This document shows positions 1 through 7,410 of a stretch of DNA of 64,000 nt, piece by piece. The notes below the pieces were generated by a model, which had not been told where the DNA came from, did no database searches, and saw only the letters and a list, made by a program, of their open reading frames with translations. The DNA lies in assembly GCF_017994015.1 (NCBI RefSeq), contig NZ_JAGOLP010000001.1:248001-312000 (forward strand), written 5' to 3'. The translations under genes were made by a program, and so were the position numbers. Numbering within the stretch: position 1 is the stretch's first letter; every line of letters begins with the position of its first letter. Source of the stretch: Ferrovibrio sp. GTDB taxonomy: Bacteria; Pseudomonadota; Alphaproteobacteria; Ferrovibrionales; Ferrovibrionaceae.

Positions 1-51
1 CCGGCTGCAACAGCGGGCGAAACCGAGCCGCCGCCGCGCCAGATTCACTAG
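1..51 (+). CDS. Possible 3' end of a gene entering from the left edge
   Basis: Frame 1 is open from the first base and stops at TAG 49-51, giving a 16-residue tail rich in Pro, Glu and Thr. The stop lies inside the left terminal repeat of the fold-back element that begins at 48, so the element may supply the stop codon. With only 16 codons visible no family can be named and the coding status is uncertain. Confidence 0.25.
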   Translation, partial: PAATAGETEPPPRQIH

Positions 52-318
52 GGTGCGGACCCATTATTAGCGGGTCCGGGATTGGCCCAGGCAGGCCGCC
101 GGCTAGGAGCAAATCGAAGCGCGTAGCGGGACTACGGGCAAGATTTGCAACAACGTCCGGCGGCCTGCCTGGACCAACCCCTGCGGGGCGGTGTGCTTTT
201 CTTGCCTGGCGGCGTCGCCAAGCCTCACCGATGCACCACATCGCTTTCGGCTTGCCCTCCTGGCCAGGCAAGAAAATCACGCCGTCACGGACCCGCTAAT
301 AATGGGTCCGCACCCTAG
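48..318. repeat. Fold-back element: 30-bp perfect terminal inverted repeats enclosing two nested hairpins
   Basis: The 30 bases at 48-77 are the exact reverse complement of 289-318. Inside are two further hairpins, each with three nested perfect stems. Hairpin 1 pairs 87-102 with 157-172 (16 bp), 109-115 with 142-148, and 122-126 with 132-136. Hairpin 2 pairs 197-210 with 263-276 (14 bp), 220-224 with 249-253, and 229-233 with 239-243. No convincing reading frame lies inside. The layout fits a non-autonomous (MITE-like or fold-back) element or a structured RNA. No target-site duplication beyond the palindromic CTAG ends could be assigned. This also accounts for the gene-free stretch 52-347. 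Confidence 0.75.
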
Positions 319-347
319 CTGCTAAAGCCGGTTTAATGCCGCCCGGC

Positions 348-722
348 TTAATGCCGGGTGGGTCCGCCGCGCTGTTTTTCCTGTTCCAGCTTTTCGCGCA
401 GCTTGGCGGCAAAGGCGCCGCCATCATTGCGCTGCGCCAGGAACAGTTCCACACTGAGCATGGCGCGCTCGTTATCCGTGGTGGGTGGCCCCTTGCGGGC
501 GATTTTTTCCGCCAGCTTCAATAATTTGGGATCCAGCCGGGCGCGGATGCTGCGGATCAGCCGGGCCAGTTCGGCGCGCGGGTCTTCCGCCCGCCGGGCT
601 GGCCGTGCCACCGCCGGACCTGGATTTTTTGCCTTGTTTTCCGGCACAAACAGCTTGTTCATCAGGCGCTGCAAGGCGCCCGGCGCGGCTGGTGGAGCGG
701 GTTTTTTCGGCGGTGCGGCCAT
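348..722 (-). CDS. Small basic protein of unknown function
   Basis: A 124-residue protein is read from ATG 722. I chose this start over an ATG 39 bases upstream because GAGAGG lies about 8 bases ahead of it. The N-terminal third is rich in Ala, Pro and Lys. The middle and C-terminal part is a charged, probably helical segment containing PRAELARLIRSIRARLDP, and the tail is Arg/Gly-rich. There is no signal peptide, membrane segment or metal motif. It is transcribed divergently from the small gene at 819. A GC-rich hairpin (342-347 with 353-358) spans its stop codon. I do not recognise the family. Confidence 0.5.
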   Translation of the reverse strand: MAAPPKKPAPPAAPGALQRLMNKLFVPENKAKNPGPAVARPARRAEDPRAELARLIRSIRARLDPKLLKLAEKIARKGPPTTDNERAMLSVELFLAQRNDGGAFAAKLREKLEQEKQRGGPTRH

Positions 723-818
723 GGCGGCAGCCTCTCGCTTTCCGCGCCCGGGCGCAACCATCTTGTTGCGCTGTCATCTTTTCTTGCCCTAGCGTCAAAT
801 AGGGATACAATCTTCCGT

Positions 819-1121
819 ATGAGCCTGATCGTGCAAGCAGCAGGATTGCTTCCTACGGTGGCGCAATCGCCCAACCAGGTGCAATCCAACCAGGGACCGG
901 CCGCCTTGCAGGCGGCAACCGGGGTGGCGGCGCTTGGCGTGCGCACAGATACCCGCATGGCAGCGGCTGCTTCAGGCAATTCCGGCGGCTCGGCCGGCAC
1001 GCGCGGCGACAAGGGCCGCAATGCCGATAACAATGCCAATGCCACCGAATCGCGCACCGATGCGCAGCGCACCGGCCCGCGTCCACGCGGCATGGGGCGC
1101 CACGCCGACGTTACGGTCTGA
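819..1121 (+). CDS. Small low-complexity protein of unknown function
   Basis: A 100-residue reading frame starts at ATG 819, with few hydrophobic residues after the first 15. Residues 20-95 are rich in Ala, Gly, Asn, Thr and Arg and look disordered. No domain is recognisable. It is divergent from the gene ending at 348. A clear Shine-Dalgarno sequence is lacking, so its reality rests mainly on its length, GC-rich codon use and position between two apparently real genes. Confidence 0.35.
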   Translation: MSLIVQAAGLLPTVAQSPNQVQSNQGPAALQAATGVAALGVRTDTRMAAAASGNSGGSAGTRGDKGRNADNNANATESRTDAQRTGPRPRGMGRHADVTV

Positions 1122-1233
1122 ATTCGCACCAGATTGATCTGCAATCTGGGCGATAATTCGGCTGTGGATAAACTTTGTTAACCACGAATCAGCCAAGCTC
1201 GCGCCCATGAACGACCTTGTGGGGGATCAGAGT

Positions 1234-1386
1234 ATGTCGGTGCGTATCAGGCACTTGCGGGCGATTCTTGCGTCCATCAATGAACAATTGCAGCAGGACA
1301 ACCTGCGCCCGGAAGCGCGTGACTACCTGCGCCAGACCGCCGATTCCTGCCGCGCCACCATCCGCGAACTGGCGCTGAAACTCTGA
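1234..1386 (+). CDS. Small 50-residue helical protein of unknown function
   Basis: ATG 1234 follows GGGGGAT by about 6 bases and opens a 50-codon frame ending TGA 1384-1386. An in-frame ATG at 1207 would add nine residues but has no ribosome site. The product is amphipathic and probably one long helix or hairpin, beginning MSVRIRHLRAILASINEQLQ, with a single Cys near the C-terminus. Its stop is 23 bases before the YefM-YoeB operator. No family recognised; the call rests on the ribosome site and protein-like composition. Confidence 0.4.
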   Translation: MSVRIRHLRAILASINEQLQQDNLRPEARDYLRQTADSCRATIRELALKL

Positions 1387-1409
1387 TTCCGGTTTGACGC
1401 TTGGCCCCT

Positions 1410-1431
1410 CCTGTACAATTTATTGTACAGG
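1410..1431. promoter_or_regulatory. YefM-YoeB operator palindrome
   Basis: Two perfect 9-base arms (CCTGTACAA at 1410-1418 and TTGTACAGG at 1423-1431) flank a 4-base centre. Each arm carries the TGTACA hexamer known as the core recognition sequence of E. coli YefM-YoeB operators. The palindrome ends 15 bases before the antitoxin ATG at 1447. A TTGACG at 1394-1399 could be the -35 of the promoter it would occlude. Confidence 0.75.
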
Positions 1432-1446
1432 AAAAAGGAGCAGGCC

Positions 1447-1710
1447 ATGGGTGTGATCAGCTATACTCAGGCGCGGCAGAATCTTGCCGAACTGATGCAG
1501 AAGGTTTGCGACGAGCGGGCGCCAACCATCATCACGCGGCGCAACGGCGCCCCGGTGGTGATGCTGTCGCTGGAGGAATATGAAGGGCTGGAAGCCACAC
1601 TGCATCTGCTTTCCAGCCCGAAGAATGCCGAACGCCTGCGGGAATCGATTGCACAGCTTGAAGCCGGTCAGTTTGTGACTTACACGCTGCCGGACCCAAA
1701 GCCAGAGTAA
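1447..1710 (+). CDS. yefM: Type II antitoxin, YefM/Phd family
   Basis: An 87-residue protein starts at ATG 1447 after AGGAG. The Phd/YefM N-terminal DNA-binding domain covers about residues 1-55. It opens with the typical pattern of a short strand and helix (ISYTQARQNLAELM) followed by the TRRNGAPVVMLSLEEYEGL segment. The C-terminal part is the flexible toxin-wrapping tail. Its stop overlaps the toxin ATG by one base (TAATG), so the two are translationally coupled. It is expected to neutralise YoeB and, with it, repress its own operator. Confidence 0.88.
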   Translation: MGVISYTQARQNLAELMQKVCDERAPTIITRRNGAPVVMLSLEEYEGLEATLHLLSSPKNAERLRESIAQLEAGQFVTYTLPDPKPE

Positions 1711-1979
1711 TGCTGGTAATCTTCTCGCCGCATGCCTGGGCAGAGTTTCGCCAATTGCAGACCGAAGCGCCAGAACTGGCGCTCAAACTTGGCCTATTGA
1801 TTGACGATATTCGCCGCCATCCCTTTCAGGGCCTGGGCAAGCCGGAACCTTTGCGCCATGACCTGAAAGGCTATTGGTCGCGCCGCATCATTGTCGAACA
1901 CCGGCTGGTTTATCGCGTGGTTGGCAGCGGCAGCGAGCAGCGCGTTGAAATTGCGCAATGCCGCTACCATTACGGCTGA
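1710..1979 (+). CDS. yoeB: Type II toxin, YoeB-family mRNA interferase
   Basis: The 89-residue product is the usual length for YoeB, which cleaves mRNA in the ribosomal A site. The family landmarks are all present: an N-terminal FSPHAWAEF, the helix ending LLIDDIRRHPFQGLGKPEPL, then YWSRRIIVEHRLVYRV and the C-terminal CRYHYG. The conserved catalytic Glu, Arg, His and Tyr positions (E of VEHRLVY, H and Y of RYHYG) are intact, so it is predicted active. It is coupled to yefM and convergent with fabI, whose stop is only three bases away. Confidence 0.88.
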   Translation: MLVIFSPHAWAEFRQLQTEAPELALKLGLLIDDIRRHPFQGLGKPEPLRHDLKGYWSRRIIVEHRLVYRVVGSGSEQRVEIAQCRYHYG

Positions 1980-1982
1980 GAT

Positions 1983-2798
1983 TCAGCCCTCGCCGCCATT
2001 CAGATCGGCCGGGTTGGGCATGCCGAGCGCGTGGAAGCCACTATCCACATGCACAATCTCGCCGGTGACGCCGGCGCCGAGATCGGAGAGCAGGAACAAG
2101 GCCGAGCCGCCGACTTCCTCCAGCGAGGCGTTGCGGCGCAGCGGGCTATGCTGGGCAGTGAATTTGAACGTGGCGCGGGCCGAGCCGATGGCCGAGCCGG
2201 CAAGGGTGCGCATCGGGCCCGGCGAGACGGCATTGACGCGAATATTCTGCGGGCCGAGATCCACCGCCAGATAACGCACGCTGGCTTCCAGCGCCGCCTT
2301 GGCCACGCCCATCACATTGTAATTCGGCATCACGCGGGTGGAGCCTTCATAGGTCAGCGTGATCAGCGCGCCGCCCTGGCTCATATGCGGCACGGCCAGC
2401 CGCGCCACTTCGGTGAAGGAATAGCAGGAGATCAGCATCGAACGGCTGAAATTGCTGCGCGTGGTGTTGAGATAGCGGCCTTTCAGTTCTTCCTTGTCGG
2501 AATAGGCGATGGCATGCACGACAAAATCAAGCTGACCGCCCAGTGCCGCCGCAGCGCCATCAATCGCCGCCTTCAGGCTGGCTTCGTCTTCAACATCGCA
2601 CGGCACCACCGCCTTGGCCTGCGCACTATCGGCCAGCGGCCGCACGCGGCGTTCAAAAGCTTCGCCCTGATAGGTGAAGGCCAGTTCGGCGCCATGCGCC
2701 GCCAGCATCTTGGCGATGCCCCAGGCAATCGAATGATCGTTGGCGACGCCCATGATCAGGCCGCGCTTGCCGGCCATCAGGCCGCGTGTTTCCGTCAT
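1983..2798 (-). CDS. fabI: Enoyl-[acyl-carrier-protein] reductase (NADH), FabI
   Basis: FabI reduces trans-2-enoyl-ACP in the last step of each fatty acid elongation cycle. The 271-residue protein is a short-chain dehydrogenase-like fold with an N-terminal nucleotide-binding segment (GLIMGVANDHSIAWGIA). The FabI catalytic residues are at Y150, Y160 and K167 (YNVMGVAK), and it ends with the HVDSGFHALGM segment typical of the family. It lies 34 bases after fabB on the same strand and is the last gene of the fabA-fabB-fabI operon. It converges on yoeB. Confidence 0.95.
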   Translation of the reverse strand: MTETRGLMAGKRGLIMGVANDHSIAWGIAKMLAAHGAELAFTYQGEAFERRVRPLADSAQAKAVVPCDVEDEASLKAAIDGAAAALGGQLDFVVHAIAYSDKEELKGRYLNTTRSNFSRSMLISCYSFTEVARLAVPHMSQGGALITLTYEGSTRVMPNYNVMGVAKAALEASVRYLAVDLGPQNIRVNAVSPGPMRTLAGSAIGSARATFKFTAQHSPLRRNASLEEVGGSALFLLSDLGAGVTGEIVHVDSGFHALGMPNPADLNGGEG

Positions 2799-2832
2799 GG
2801 CGTTATTTTCTTCAATGATATGGTTTGAGCGA

Positions 2833-4065
2833 TCAGGCGTCGTAGCGCTGGAACAATAACGTGGCGTTGGTGCCGCCGAAGCCGAAGGAATTCGACATCA
2901 CGCGGTTCAGCGTCACATTATCGCGCCGCTCGCGCACAATGGGGAAACCTTCTGCGCCGGGGTCGAGATTTTCGATATTGGCCGAGGCGGCGATGAAATC
3001 ATGCTGCATCATCAGCAGCGCGTAGATGGCTTCCTGCACGCCGGCAGCACCGAGCGAATGCCCGGTCAGCGACTTGGTGGAGGAAATCGGCGGCACCATA
3101 TCGCCAAACACTTCGCGGATCGCGTTCAGTTCGGTGATATCGCCGGCCGGCGTGGAGGTGCCATGGGTGTTGATATAATCCACCGGGGCATTATGGCCAC
3201 GATTGGCTTCATTCAGCGCCAGCTGCATGCAGCGCACCGCGCCTTCGCCCGAGGGCGCCACCATGTCGGCGCCGTCCGAAGTGGCGCCATAGCCAACAAG
3301 TTCGGCATAGATTTTGGCGCCGCGTGCCTTGGCATGTTCCAGTTCTTCCAGCACCACCAAGCCGCCGCCGCCGGCAATGACAAAGCCGTCGCGGTCCTTG
3401 TCATAGGCGCGCGAAGCCCGTTCCGGGGTAGCATTGTAGCTCGACGACATCGCCGGCATGGCATCAAACAGGTTGGACAGGGCCCAATCCAGTTCCTCGC
3501 CGCCGCCGGCAAACATCACATCCTGCTTGCCGAACTGGATCAGTTCGGCGGCATTGCCGATGCAATGCGCCGAGGTGGAGCAGGCCGAGGAGATCGAATA
3601 GCTCAGGCCCTTGATCTTGAACGCGGTGGACAGCACCGCCGAGCAGGTGCTGGACATGGCGCGCGGCACCATGAACGGGCCGATCCGCTTCGGGCCGCCC
3701 TTCTCGCGGGTGATATCGGCGGCCTGGATCAGATTGCGGGTGGAGGGGCCGCCGGAACCGACGATCAGGCCGGTGCGCTGATTGACGATATCGGCCTCTT
3801 CCAGACCGCTATCGGCCAGCGCCTGCTCCATGGCGAGATAAGCATAGGCGGCGCCATCGCCCATGAAGCGCTTCTGGCGCCGGTCGATGGCGGCTTCCAG
3901 GTCGATCTTCACCGGGGCGTAAACCTGGCTGCGGAAGCCGAGCTTGGCATATTCCTCCGAAAACTGGATGCCGGAACGGCCCAGTTTGAGGCTTTCCGTC
4001 ACCTCGGCGACATTATTGCCGATCGAGGAGGCGATACCGATTCCGGTGACGACGACACGGCGCAT
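2833..4065 (-). CDS. fabB: 3-oxoacyl-[acyl-carrier-protein] synthase I, FabB
   Basis: FabB performs the condensation that elongates cis-3-decenoyl-ACP made by FabA, and so is needed for unsaturated fatty acids. I place the start at ATG 4065 ([18 protein letters not shown]), giving 410 residues, two bases after the fabA stop; a longer frame upstream only overlaps fabA. The Cys-His-His triad is C162 ([10 protein letters not shown]), H301 ([11 protein letters not shown]) and H336 ([11 protein letters not shown]), with K331 also conserved. The tail has the FGFGGTNA motif. Confidence 0.95.
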   Translation of the reverse strand: MRRVVVTGIGIASSIGNNVAEVTESLKLGRSGIQFSEEYAKLGFRSQVYAPVKIDLEAAIDRRQKRFMGDGAAYAYLAMEQALADSGLEEADIVNQRTGLIVGSGGPSTRNLIQAADITREKGGPKRIGPFMVPRAMSSTCSAVLSTAFKIKGLSYSISSACSTSAHCIGNAAELIQFGKQDVMFAGGGEELDWALSNLFDAMPAMSSSYNATPERASRAYDKDRDGFVIAGGGGLVVLEELEHAKARGAKIYAELVGYGATSDGADMVAPSGEGAVRCMQLALNEANRGHNAPVDYINTHGTSTPAGDITELNAIREVFGDMVPPISSTKSLTGHSLGAAGVQEAIYALLMMQHDFIAASANIENLDPGAEGFPIVRERRDNVTLNRVMSNSFGFGGTNATLLFQRYDA

Positions 4066-4067
4066 GT

Positions 4068-4595
4068 TCAGGCTCCCGCGCTGGCGGCCATGCCGGCCGG
4101 AAACACGCCGACCCGCATGTCCTTGCATTCATAGGCAAGTTTGCCGTCGATATACATGCAGCCATCGGCCACGGCGATGCCGAATTTGCGCATCAGCAGT
4201 TTCTTGATATCGATCTGGAACGAAATCTTCTGCGATTCCGGCGTCACTTCACCGGAAAACTTGACCTCGCCGACGCTGAGCGCGCGGCCCTTGCCGGGCG
4301 CCTTGCTCCAGCCGAGGAAAAACCCGACCAGCTGCCACATCGCATCCAGGCCGAGGCAGCCCGGCATCACCGGATCGCTCTCAAAATGGCAGGGGAAGAA
4401 CCACAGATTGGGCTTGATATCGAGTTCGGCATGGATTTCACCCTTGCCGTATTTACCGCCGTCGGAGGCAATCTTGAGAATGCGGTCGAGCATCAGCATC
4501 GGCGGCAGCGGCAGGCGGGCATTGCCCTCGCCAAACAGCTTGCCGTGAGCGCAATCCAGCAGATCCTCGTAAGTATAGCTACTCTTCCGTTCCAC
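4068..4595 (-). CDS. fabA: 3-hydroxydecanoyl-[acyl-carrier-protein] dehydratase/isomerase, FabA
   Basis: FabA dehydrates 3-hydroxydecanoyl-ACP and isomerises the product to the cis-3 form, committing it to unsaturated fatty acids. A GTG start at 4595 gives [13 protein letters not shown] and 175 residues, the usual family length; GAGG lies about 10 bases upstream. The catalytic pair is H70 ([15 protein letters not shown]) and D84 (GLDAMWQ), at the same numbering as the E. coli enzyme. It is the first gene of the fab operon and divergent from irr, with a 166-base control region between them. Confidence 0.93.
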   Translation of the reverse strand: MERKSSYTYEDLLDCAHGKLFGEGNARLPLPPMLMLDRILKIASDGGKYGKGEIHAELDIKPNLWFFPCHFESDPVMPGCLGLDAMWQLVGFFLGWSKAPGKGRALSVGEVKFSGEVTPESQKISFQIDIKKLLMRKFGIAVADGCMYIDGKLAYECKDMRVGVFPAGMAASAGA

Positions 4596-4734
4596 GGGCG
4601 GAAATCCTCGATTTGCAACGATTACGACCGCCAAAAGGCGGTTGGGGCCGACCCCCATAACCACTAGACCAGGCCACTCAAATCCGGCTCACTTTAGCCA
4701 TTGCCCGGCCCGGGGCAACTGTTTCGTTTCTTTT

Positions 4735-4751
4735 TGTAACAGCTGTGTTAT
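4735..4751. promoter_or_regulatory. Near-palindrome in the fabA/irr divergent control region
   Basis: The 17 bases TGTAACAGCTGTGTTAT contain a perfect 8-base palindrome ACAGCTGT flanked by GTA and TTAT with one mismatch. It lies 11 bases before the irr ATG, where it could overlap an irr promoter or act as an operator. I cannot assign a regulator, and no ICE-type motif is visible here. Confidence 0.3.
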
Positions 4752-4761
4752 ATCTGGGGAC

Positions 4762-5256
4762 ATGACGACTTTACGCAAGCCCTCCCCGGCACAGACGGCG
4801 GAAATCGCGTCTGGCATAGCAGAACCGACGGCTGAAGCCATGGAATCGAATGCCGGCCAGCGCCTGCGCCGGGCCGGCTTGCGCACCACCCGGCAGCGCC
4901 TGGCGCTGGCTGAGATTTTGTTTGCCGACGGCCTGGATCGCCATGTGACGGCGGAAAGCCTGTATGCCAGCGCCGCCGAGCAGGGCGTCAAGCTGTCGCT
5001 GGCCACGGTATATAACTGCTTGCACCAATTCACCAATGCCGGCCTGTTGCGGATCGTGACGGTGGATTCCGGCCGCGCCTATTTCGACACCAACCTGTCG
5101 CAGCATCATCACTTCTATTATGAGAAATCCGGCGACCTGCGCGACATTCCGGCCAGCCATGTGCAGCTTGCCAATCTGCCGCAGGCCCCGGCCGGCCAGC
5201 GTATCAGCCGGGTGGATGTGATCCTGCGCCTGGATGATGCAGCCCCGGCAAGCTGA
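4762..5256 (+). CDS. irr: Iron response regulator Irr (Fur superfamily)
   Basis: Irr is the haem-responsive iron regulator of Alphaproteobacteria. ATG 4762 gives 164 residues; a GGGGA just upstream is close, and ATG 4840 is an alternative giving a 138-residue protein. The winged helix spans about residues 30-100 and includes RLRRAGLRTTRQRLALAEIL and LSLATVYNCLHQFTNAGLL. The dimerisation part has the Irr-type His cluster HHH at 115-117 rather than the full set of Fur metal sites. The tail GDLRDIPASHV...RVDVILRL is Irr-like. A perfect Irr binding motif lies downstream, in front of the rubrerythrin gene. Confidence 0.9.
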   Translation: MTTLRKPSPAQTAEIASGIAEPTAEAMESNAGQRLRRAGLRTTRQRLALAEILFADGLDRHVTAESLYASAAEQGVKLSLATVYNCLHQFTNAGLLRIVTVDSGRAYFDTNLSQHHHFYYEKSGDLRDIPASHVQLANLPQAPAGQRISRVDVILRLDDAAPAS

Positions 5257-5264
5257 GCCGGCAT

Positions 5265-5282
5265 TATTCGCTGTGGCGAATA
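5265..5282 (+). terminator. Short hairpin after irr, possible weak terminator
   Basis: Seven-base perfect stem (TATTCGC with GCGAATA) with a 4-base loop, nine bases after the irr stop. No T-run follows, so intrinsic termination is doubtful. The right arm merges into the Fur-like sequence described next. Confidence 0.3.
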
Positions 5283-5284
5283 CT

Positions 5285-5334
5285 TGCGAATGATTTGCGC
5301 TTGCTTTCGGTTTTCACTGAGAGTCATTCGCATC
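5285..5334 (+). promoter_or_regulatory. Two Fur-like half elements upstream of rubrerythrin
   Basis: TGCGAATGATTTGCG at 5285-5299 and, on the opposite strand, GATGCGAATGACTCTCA at 5334-5318 share the TGCGAATGA core. They face each other about 20 bases apart. They resemble the A/T-rich inverted motifs bound by Fur-type regulators in Alphaproteobacteria, but neither is a textbook box. Their placement just before the Irr motif suggests layered iron control of the rubrerythrin operon. This is inference. Confidence 0.35.
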
Positions 5335-5335
5335 A

Positions 5336-5352
5336 TTTAGAATTATTCTAAA
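5336..5352 (+). promoter_or_regulatory. Iron control element (ICE), predicted Irr binding site
   Basis: TTTAGAA-TTA-TTCTAAA is a perfect 7-3-7 inverted repeat matching the Irr/ICE motif described for Alphaproteobacteria. It lies five bases upstream of the -35 hexamer of the rubrerythrin promoter and 80 bases downstream of the irr gene. Confidence 0.85.
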
Positions 5353-5357
5353 AACAA

Positions 5358-5385
5358 TTGACACGAATCGGTTCGGCTCCATAAT
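5358..5385 (+). promoter_or_regulatory. Sigma-70 type promoter of the rubrerythrin operon
   Basis: TTGACA at 5358-5363 and CATAAT at 5380-5385 are separated by 16 bases, directly downstream of the ICE motif. The expected transcript would have a leader of about 85 bases before the rubrerythrin ATG. Confidence 0.6.
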
Positions 5386-5477
5386 TCCTGCCGTTCCTCG
5401 CGATTTAGTTTCCGAGCGAGCCCCCGCCGCCCTGGAAATCCTTCCGGGCGGCTGCCTACCAGCCAGGAGGAATAACC

Positions 5478-5897
5478 ATGCCCGCACTCAGTGGCACCAA
5501 GACCCACGGCAACCTCAAGGAAGCCTTTGCCGGCGAGAGCCAGGCCAATCGCCGCTATCTGTATTTCGCCCAGAAGGCCGATGTTGAAGGCTATAACGAC
5601 GTCGCCACCGTGTTCCGCTCCACCGCCGAAGGCGAGACCGGCCATGCCCATGGCCATCTCGAATTCCTGGCCGAAGTGGGCGATCCGGCCACCGGCGAAC
5701 CGATCGGCGGCACCGACCTGAACCTGAAGGCCGCCATTGCCGGCGAGACGCACGAATATACCGACATGTATCCGGGCATGGCGAAGACCGCCCGCGAGGA
5801 AGGCTTCGACGAAATCGCCGAGTGGTTTGAAACCCTGGCGAAGGCCGAGAAGAGCCATGCCGGCCGCTTCCAGAAGGCGCTGGACAGCCTGGCCTGA
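5478..5897 (+). CDS. Rubrerythrin (diiron domain only)
   Basis: Rubrerythrins are non-haem diiron proteins, usually reducing peroxide or handling iron. This 139-residue version has the four-helix ferritin-like domain and lacks the C-terminal rubredoxin zinc-ribbon. Putative diiron ligands are visible as E20, E53 and H56 (EGETGH), E90 and E93 (GETHEY), E124 and H127 (AEKSH). ATG 5478 follows a strong GGAGG. It is the first gene of a three-gene operon with the Fe-S protein at 6037 and the DUF3501 protein at 7411. The Irr box in the promoter ties it to iron status. Confidence 0.92.
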   Translation: MPALSGTKTHGNLKEAFAGESQANRRYLYFAQKADVEGYNDVATVFRSTAEGETGHAHGHLEFLAEVGDPATGEPIGGTDLNLKAAIAGETHEYTDMYPGMAKTAREEGFDEIAEWFETLAKAEKSHAGRFQKALDSLA

Positions 5898-5921
5898 GCC
5901 AGTTTCCGTGACGTGACCGTT

Positions 5922-5962
5922 CCCCGGCCCGGGCCGCCTGACAACAGGCATCCGGGCCGGGG
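5922..5962 (+). terminator. Two-step GC-rich hairpin after rubrerythrin
   Basis: CCCCGGCCCG at 5922-5931 pairs with 5953-5962, and an inner GCCTG/CAGGC stem sits at 5936-5949. Only three T residues follow. It is probably a partial terminator or processing hairpin that lowers expression of the two downstream genes relative to rubrerythrin. Confidence 0.5.
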
Positions 5963-6036
5963 TTTGGCCCCAGCTATGCTGCCCCGGACACTATCGATCC
6001 GGCGGCGGCAAACGATCAGACGCACCGGAGCAGATC

Positions 6037-7401
6037 ATGCGTGAAGGCAGCCTGGAGGCACCAACCCGGCATCCGCTGGATTGGAACAACCCCGATTTCT
6101 ACGACCTGGAGAAGATCGACGCCGAAATGCGGCGCATCTTCGATATCTGCCATGGTTGCCGGCGCTGCTTCAATCTGTGCGATTCCTTCCCGCGCCTGTT
6201 TGATCTGGTCGATGCGGCGCCGAGCGAAGAACTCGATACGGTAGACAGCAAGGATTTCAAGCCGGTCGTGGATGCCTGCACGCTCTGCGACCTGTGCTAC
6301 ATGACCAAATGCCCCTATGTGCCGCCGCATGAATTCAACCTGGATTTCCCGCATCTGATGCTGCGCTATCGCGCCGCCGAGCGGAAGCAGGGCCATGTTG
6401 ATGCCATCGGCGACCAGTTGAGCCAGACCGATCGCAACGGCAAGCTGGCCGGGCTGGTGGCGCCGATTGCCAATTGGGCTTCCGACCGCAGCAACAGCCT
6501 GACCCGCCCGATCATGGAAAAGGTGGCGGATATCCATCGCGATGCCGAATTGCCGAAATTCACTGGCAAGACCCTGGTGGCGCGGGCCAAAAGCGAGCCG
6601 GCCGTCCTCAACACTGCCGCGCCGGCCCATGGCAAGCGCAAGGCGGCGATCTATGCCACCTGCTTCGGCAATTACAACAACCCCGATATCGGCGTGGCGG
6701 CGCAGAAAATCCTGGCCCATAACGGCGTGGCTCTGCGCGTGGATTATCCCGGCTGCTGCGGCATGCCGCGGCTGGAACAGGGCGATATCGAGGATGTGGC
6801 GCAGAAAGCCCGCGTGGTGGCCGCCTTCTACGCGCCGCTGATCGACCAGGGCTACGATATCGTGGCGCTGGTGCCATCCTGCGCGCTGATGCTGAAATTT
6901 GAATGGCCGCTGATCCTGCCGGATGACCCACTGGTGAAAAAGCTGGCCCAGGCCACATTCGACATCTCCGAATATATTGTCGACATCGCCAAGAAGGATG
7001 GCCTGGCGCCGGGATTGAAGCCGCTGGAAGGCGGCGTCACGCTGCATCTGGCCTGCCATGCCCGCGCCCAGAATATGGGTAACAAGGCGGTGGACATGCT
7101 GAAGCTGATCCCCGAGATGAAGCAGGGCAAGGACCTGGCGGTGATCGAACGCTGCGCCGGCCATGGCGGCTCGTGGGGCGTGCGCACCGATTTCTTCGAG
7201 ATCGGCATGAAGGTGGGCAAGCCGGTGATGCGCAGCGCGGTGAAGGAAAACAAGGCGCATATCGCTTCCGAATGCCCGCTGGCTGCGATCCATATCCGCC
7301 AGGGCATGGAAACCGAAGGCAAGGACAAGGACGGCTTCAAGCTGCCGGAAAAGGCTGAGCATCCGGTGGAATTGTTTGCCAAGGCTTATGGTTTGATCTG
7401 A
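6037..7401 (+). CDS. Heterodisulfide reductase/GlpC-type iron-sulfur oxidoreductase
   Basis: A 454-residue protein with two ferredoxin-type 4Fe-4S motifs near the N-terminus: C38, C41, C44, C48, and C81, C84, C87, C92. Two Cys-rich CCG-type domains follow, recognised by DYPGCCGMPRLEQG near residue 245 and HLACHARAQNMG...ERCAGHGG near 340-380. This is the layout of GlpC, glycolate oxidase Fe-S subunits and HdrB/D, but no flavin subunit is encoded nearby. GGAG lies before ATG 6037. In related genomes this family sits between rubrerythrin and DUF3501, as here, so a role passing electrons to or from rubrerythrin is likely but unproven. Confidence 0.85.
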   Translation: MREGSLEAPTRHPLDWNNPDFYDLEKIDAEMRRIFDICHGCRRCFNLCDSFPRLFDLVDAAPSEELDTVDSKDFKPVVDACTLCDLCYMTKCPYVPPHEFNLDFPHLMLRYRAAERKQGHVDAIGDQLSQTDRNGKLAGLVAPIANWASDRSNSLTRPIMEKVADIHRDAELPKFTGKTLVARAKSEPAVLNTAAPAHGKRKAAIYATCFGNYNNPDIGVAAQKILAHNGVALRVDYPGCCGMPRLEQGDIEDVAQKARVVAAFYAPLIDQGYDIVALVPSCALMLKFEWPLILPDDPLVKKLAQATFDISEYIVDIAKKDGLAPGLKPLEGGVTLHLACHARAQNMGNKAVDMLKLIPEMKQGKDLAVIERCAGHGGSWGVRTDFFEIGMKVGKPVMRSAVKENKAHIASECPLAAIHIRQGMETEGKDKDGFKLPEKAEHPVELFAKAYGLI

Positions 7402-7410
7402 GAGGCAGGA

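Noticed and set aside
48..318. Integron attC site or insertion sequence with transposase
   Set aside because: No core-site consensus, no integrase and no reading frame inside the repeats.
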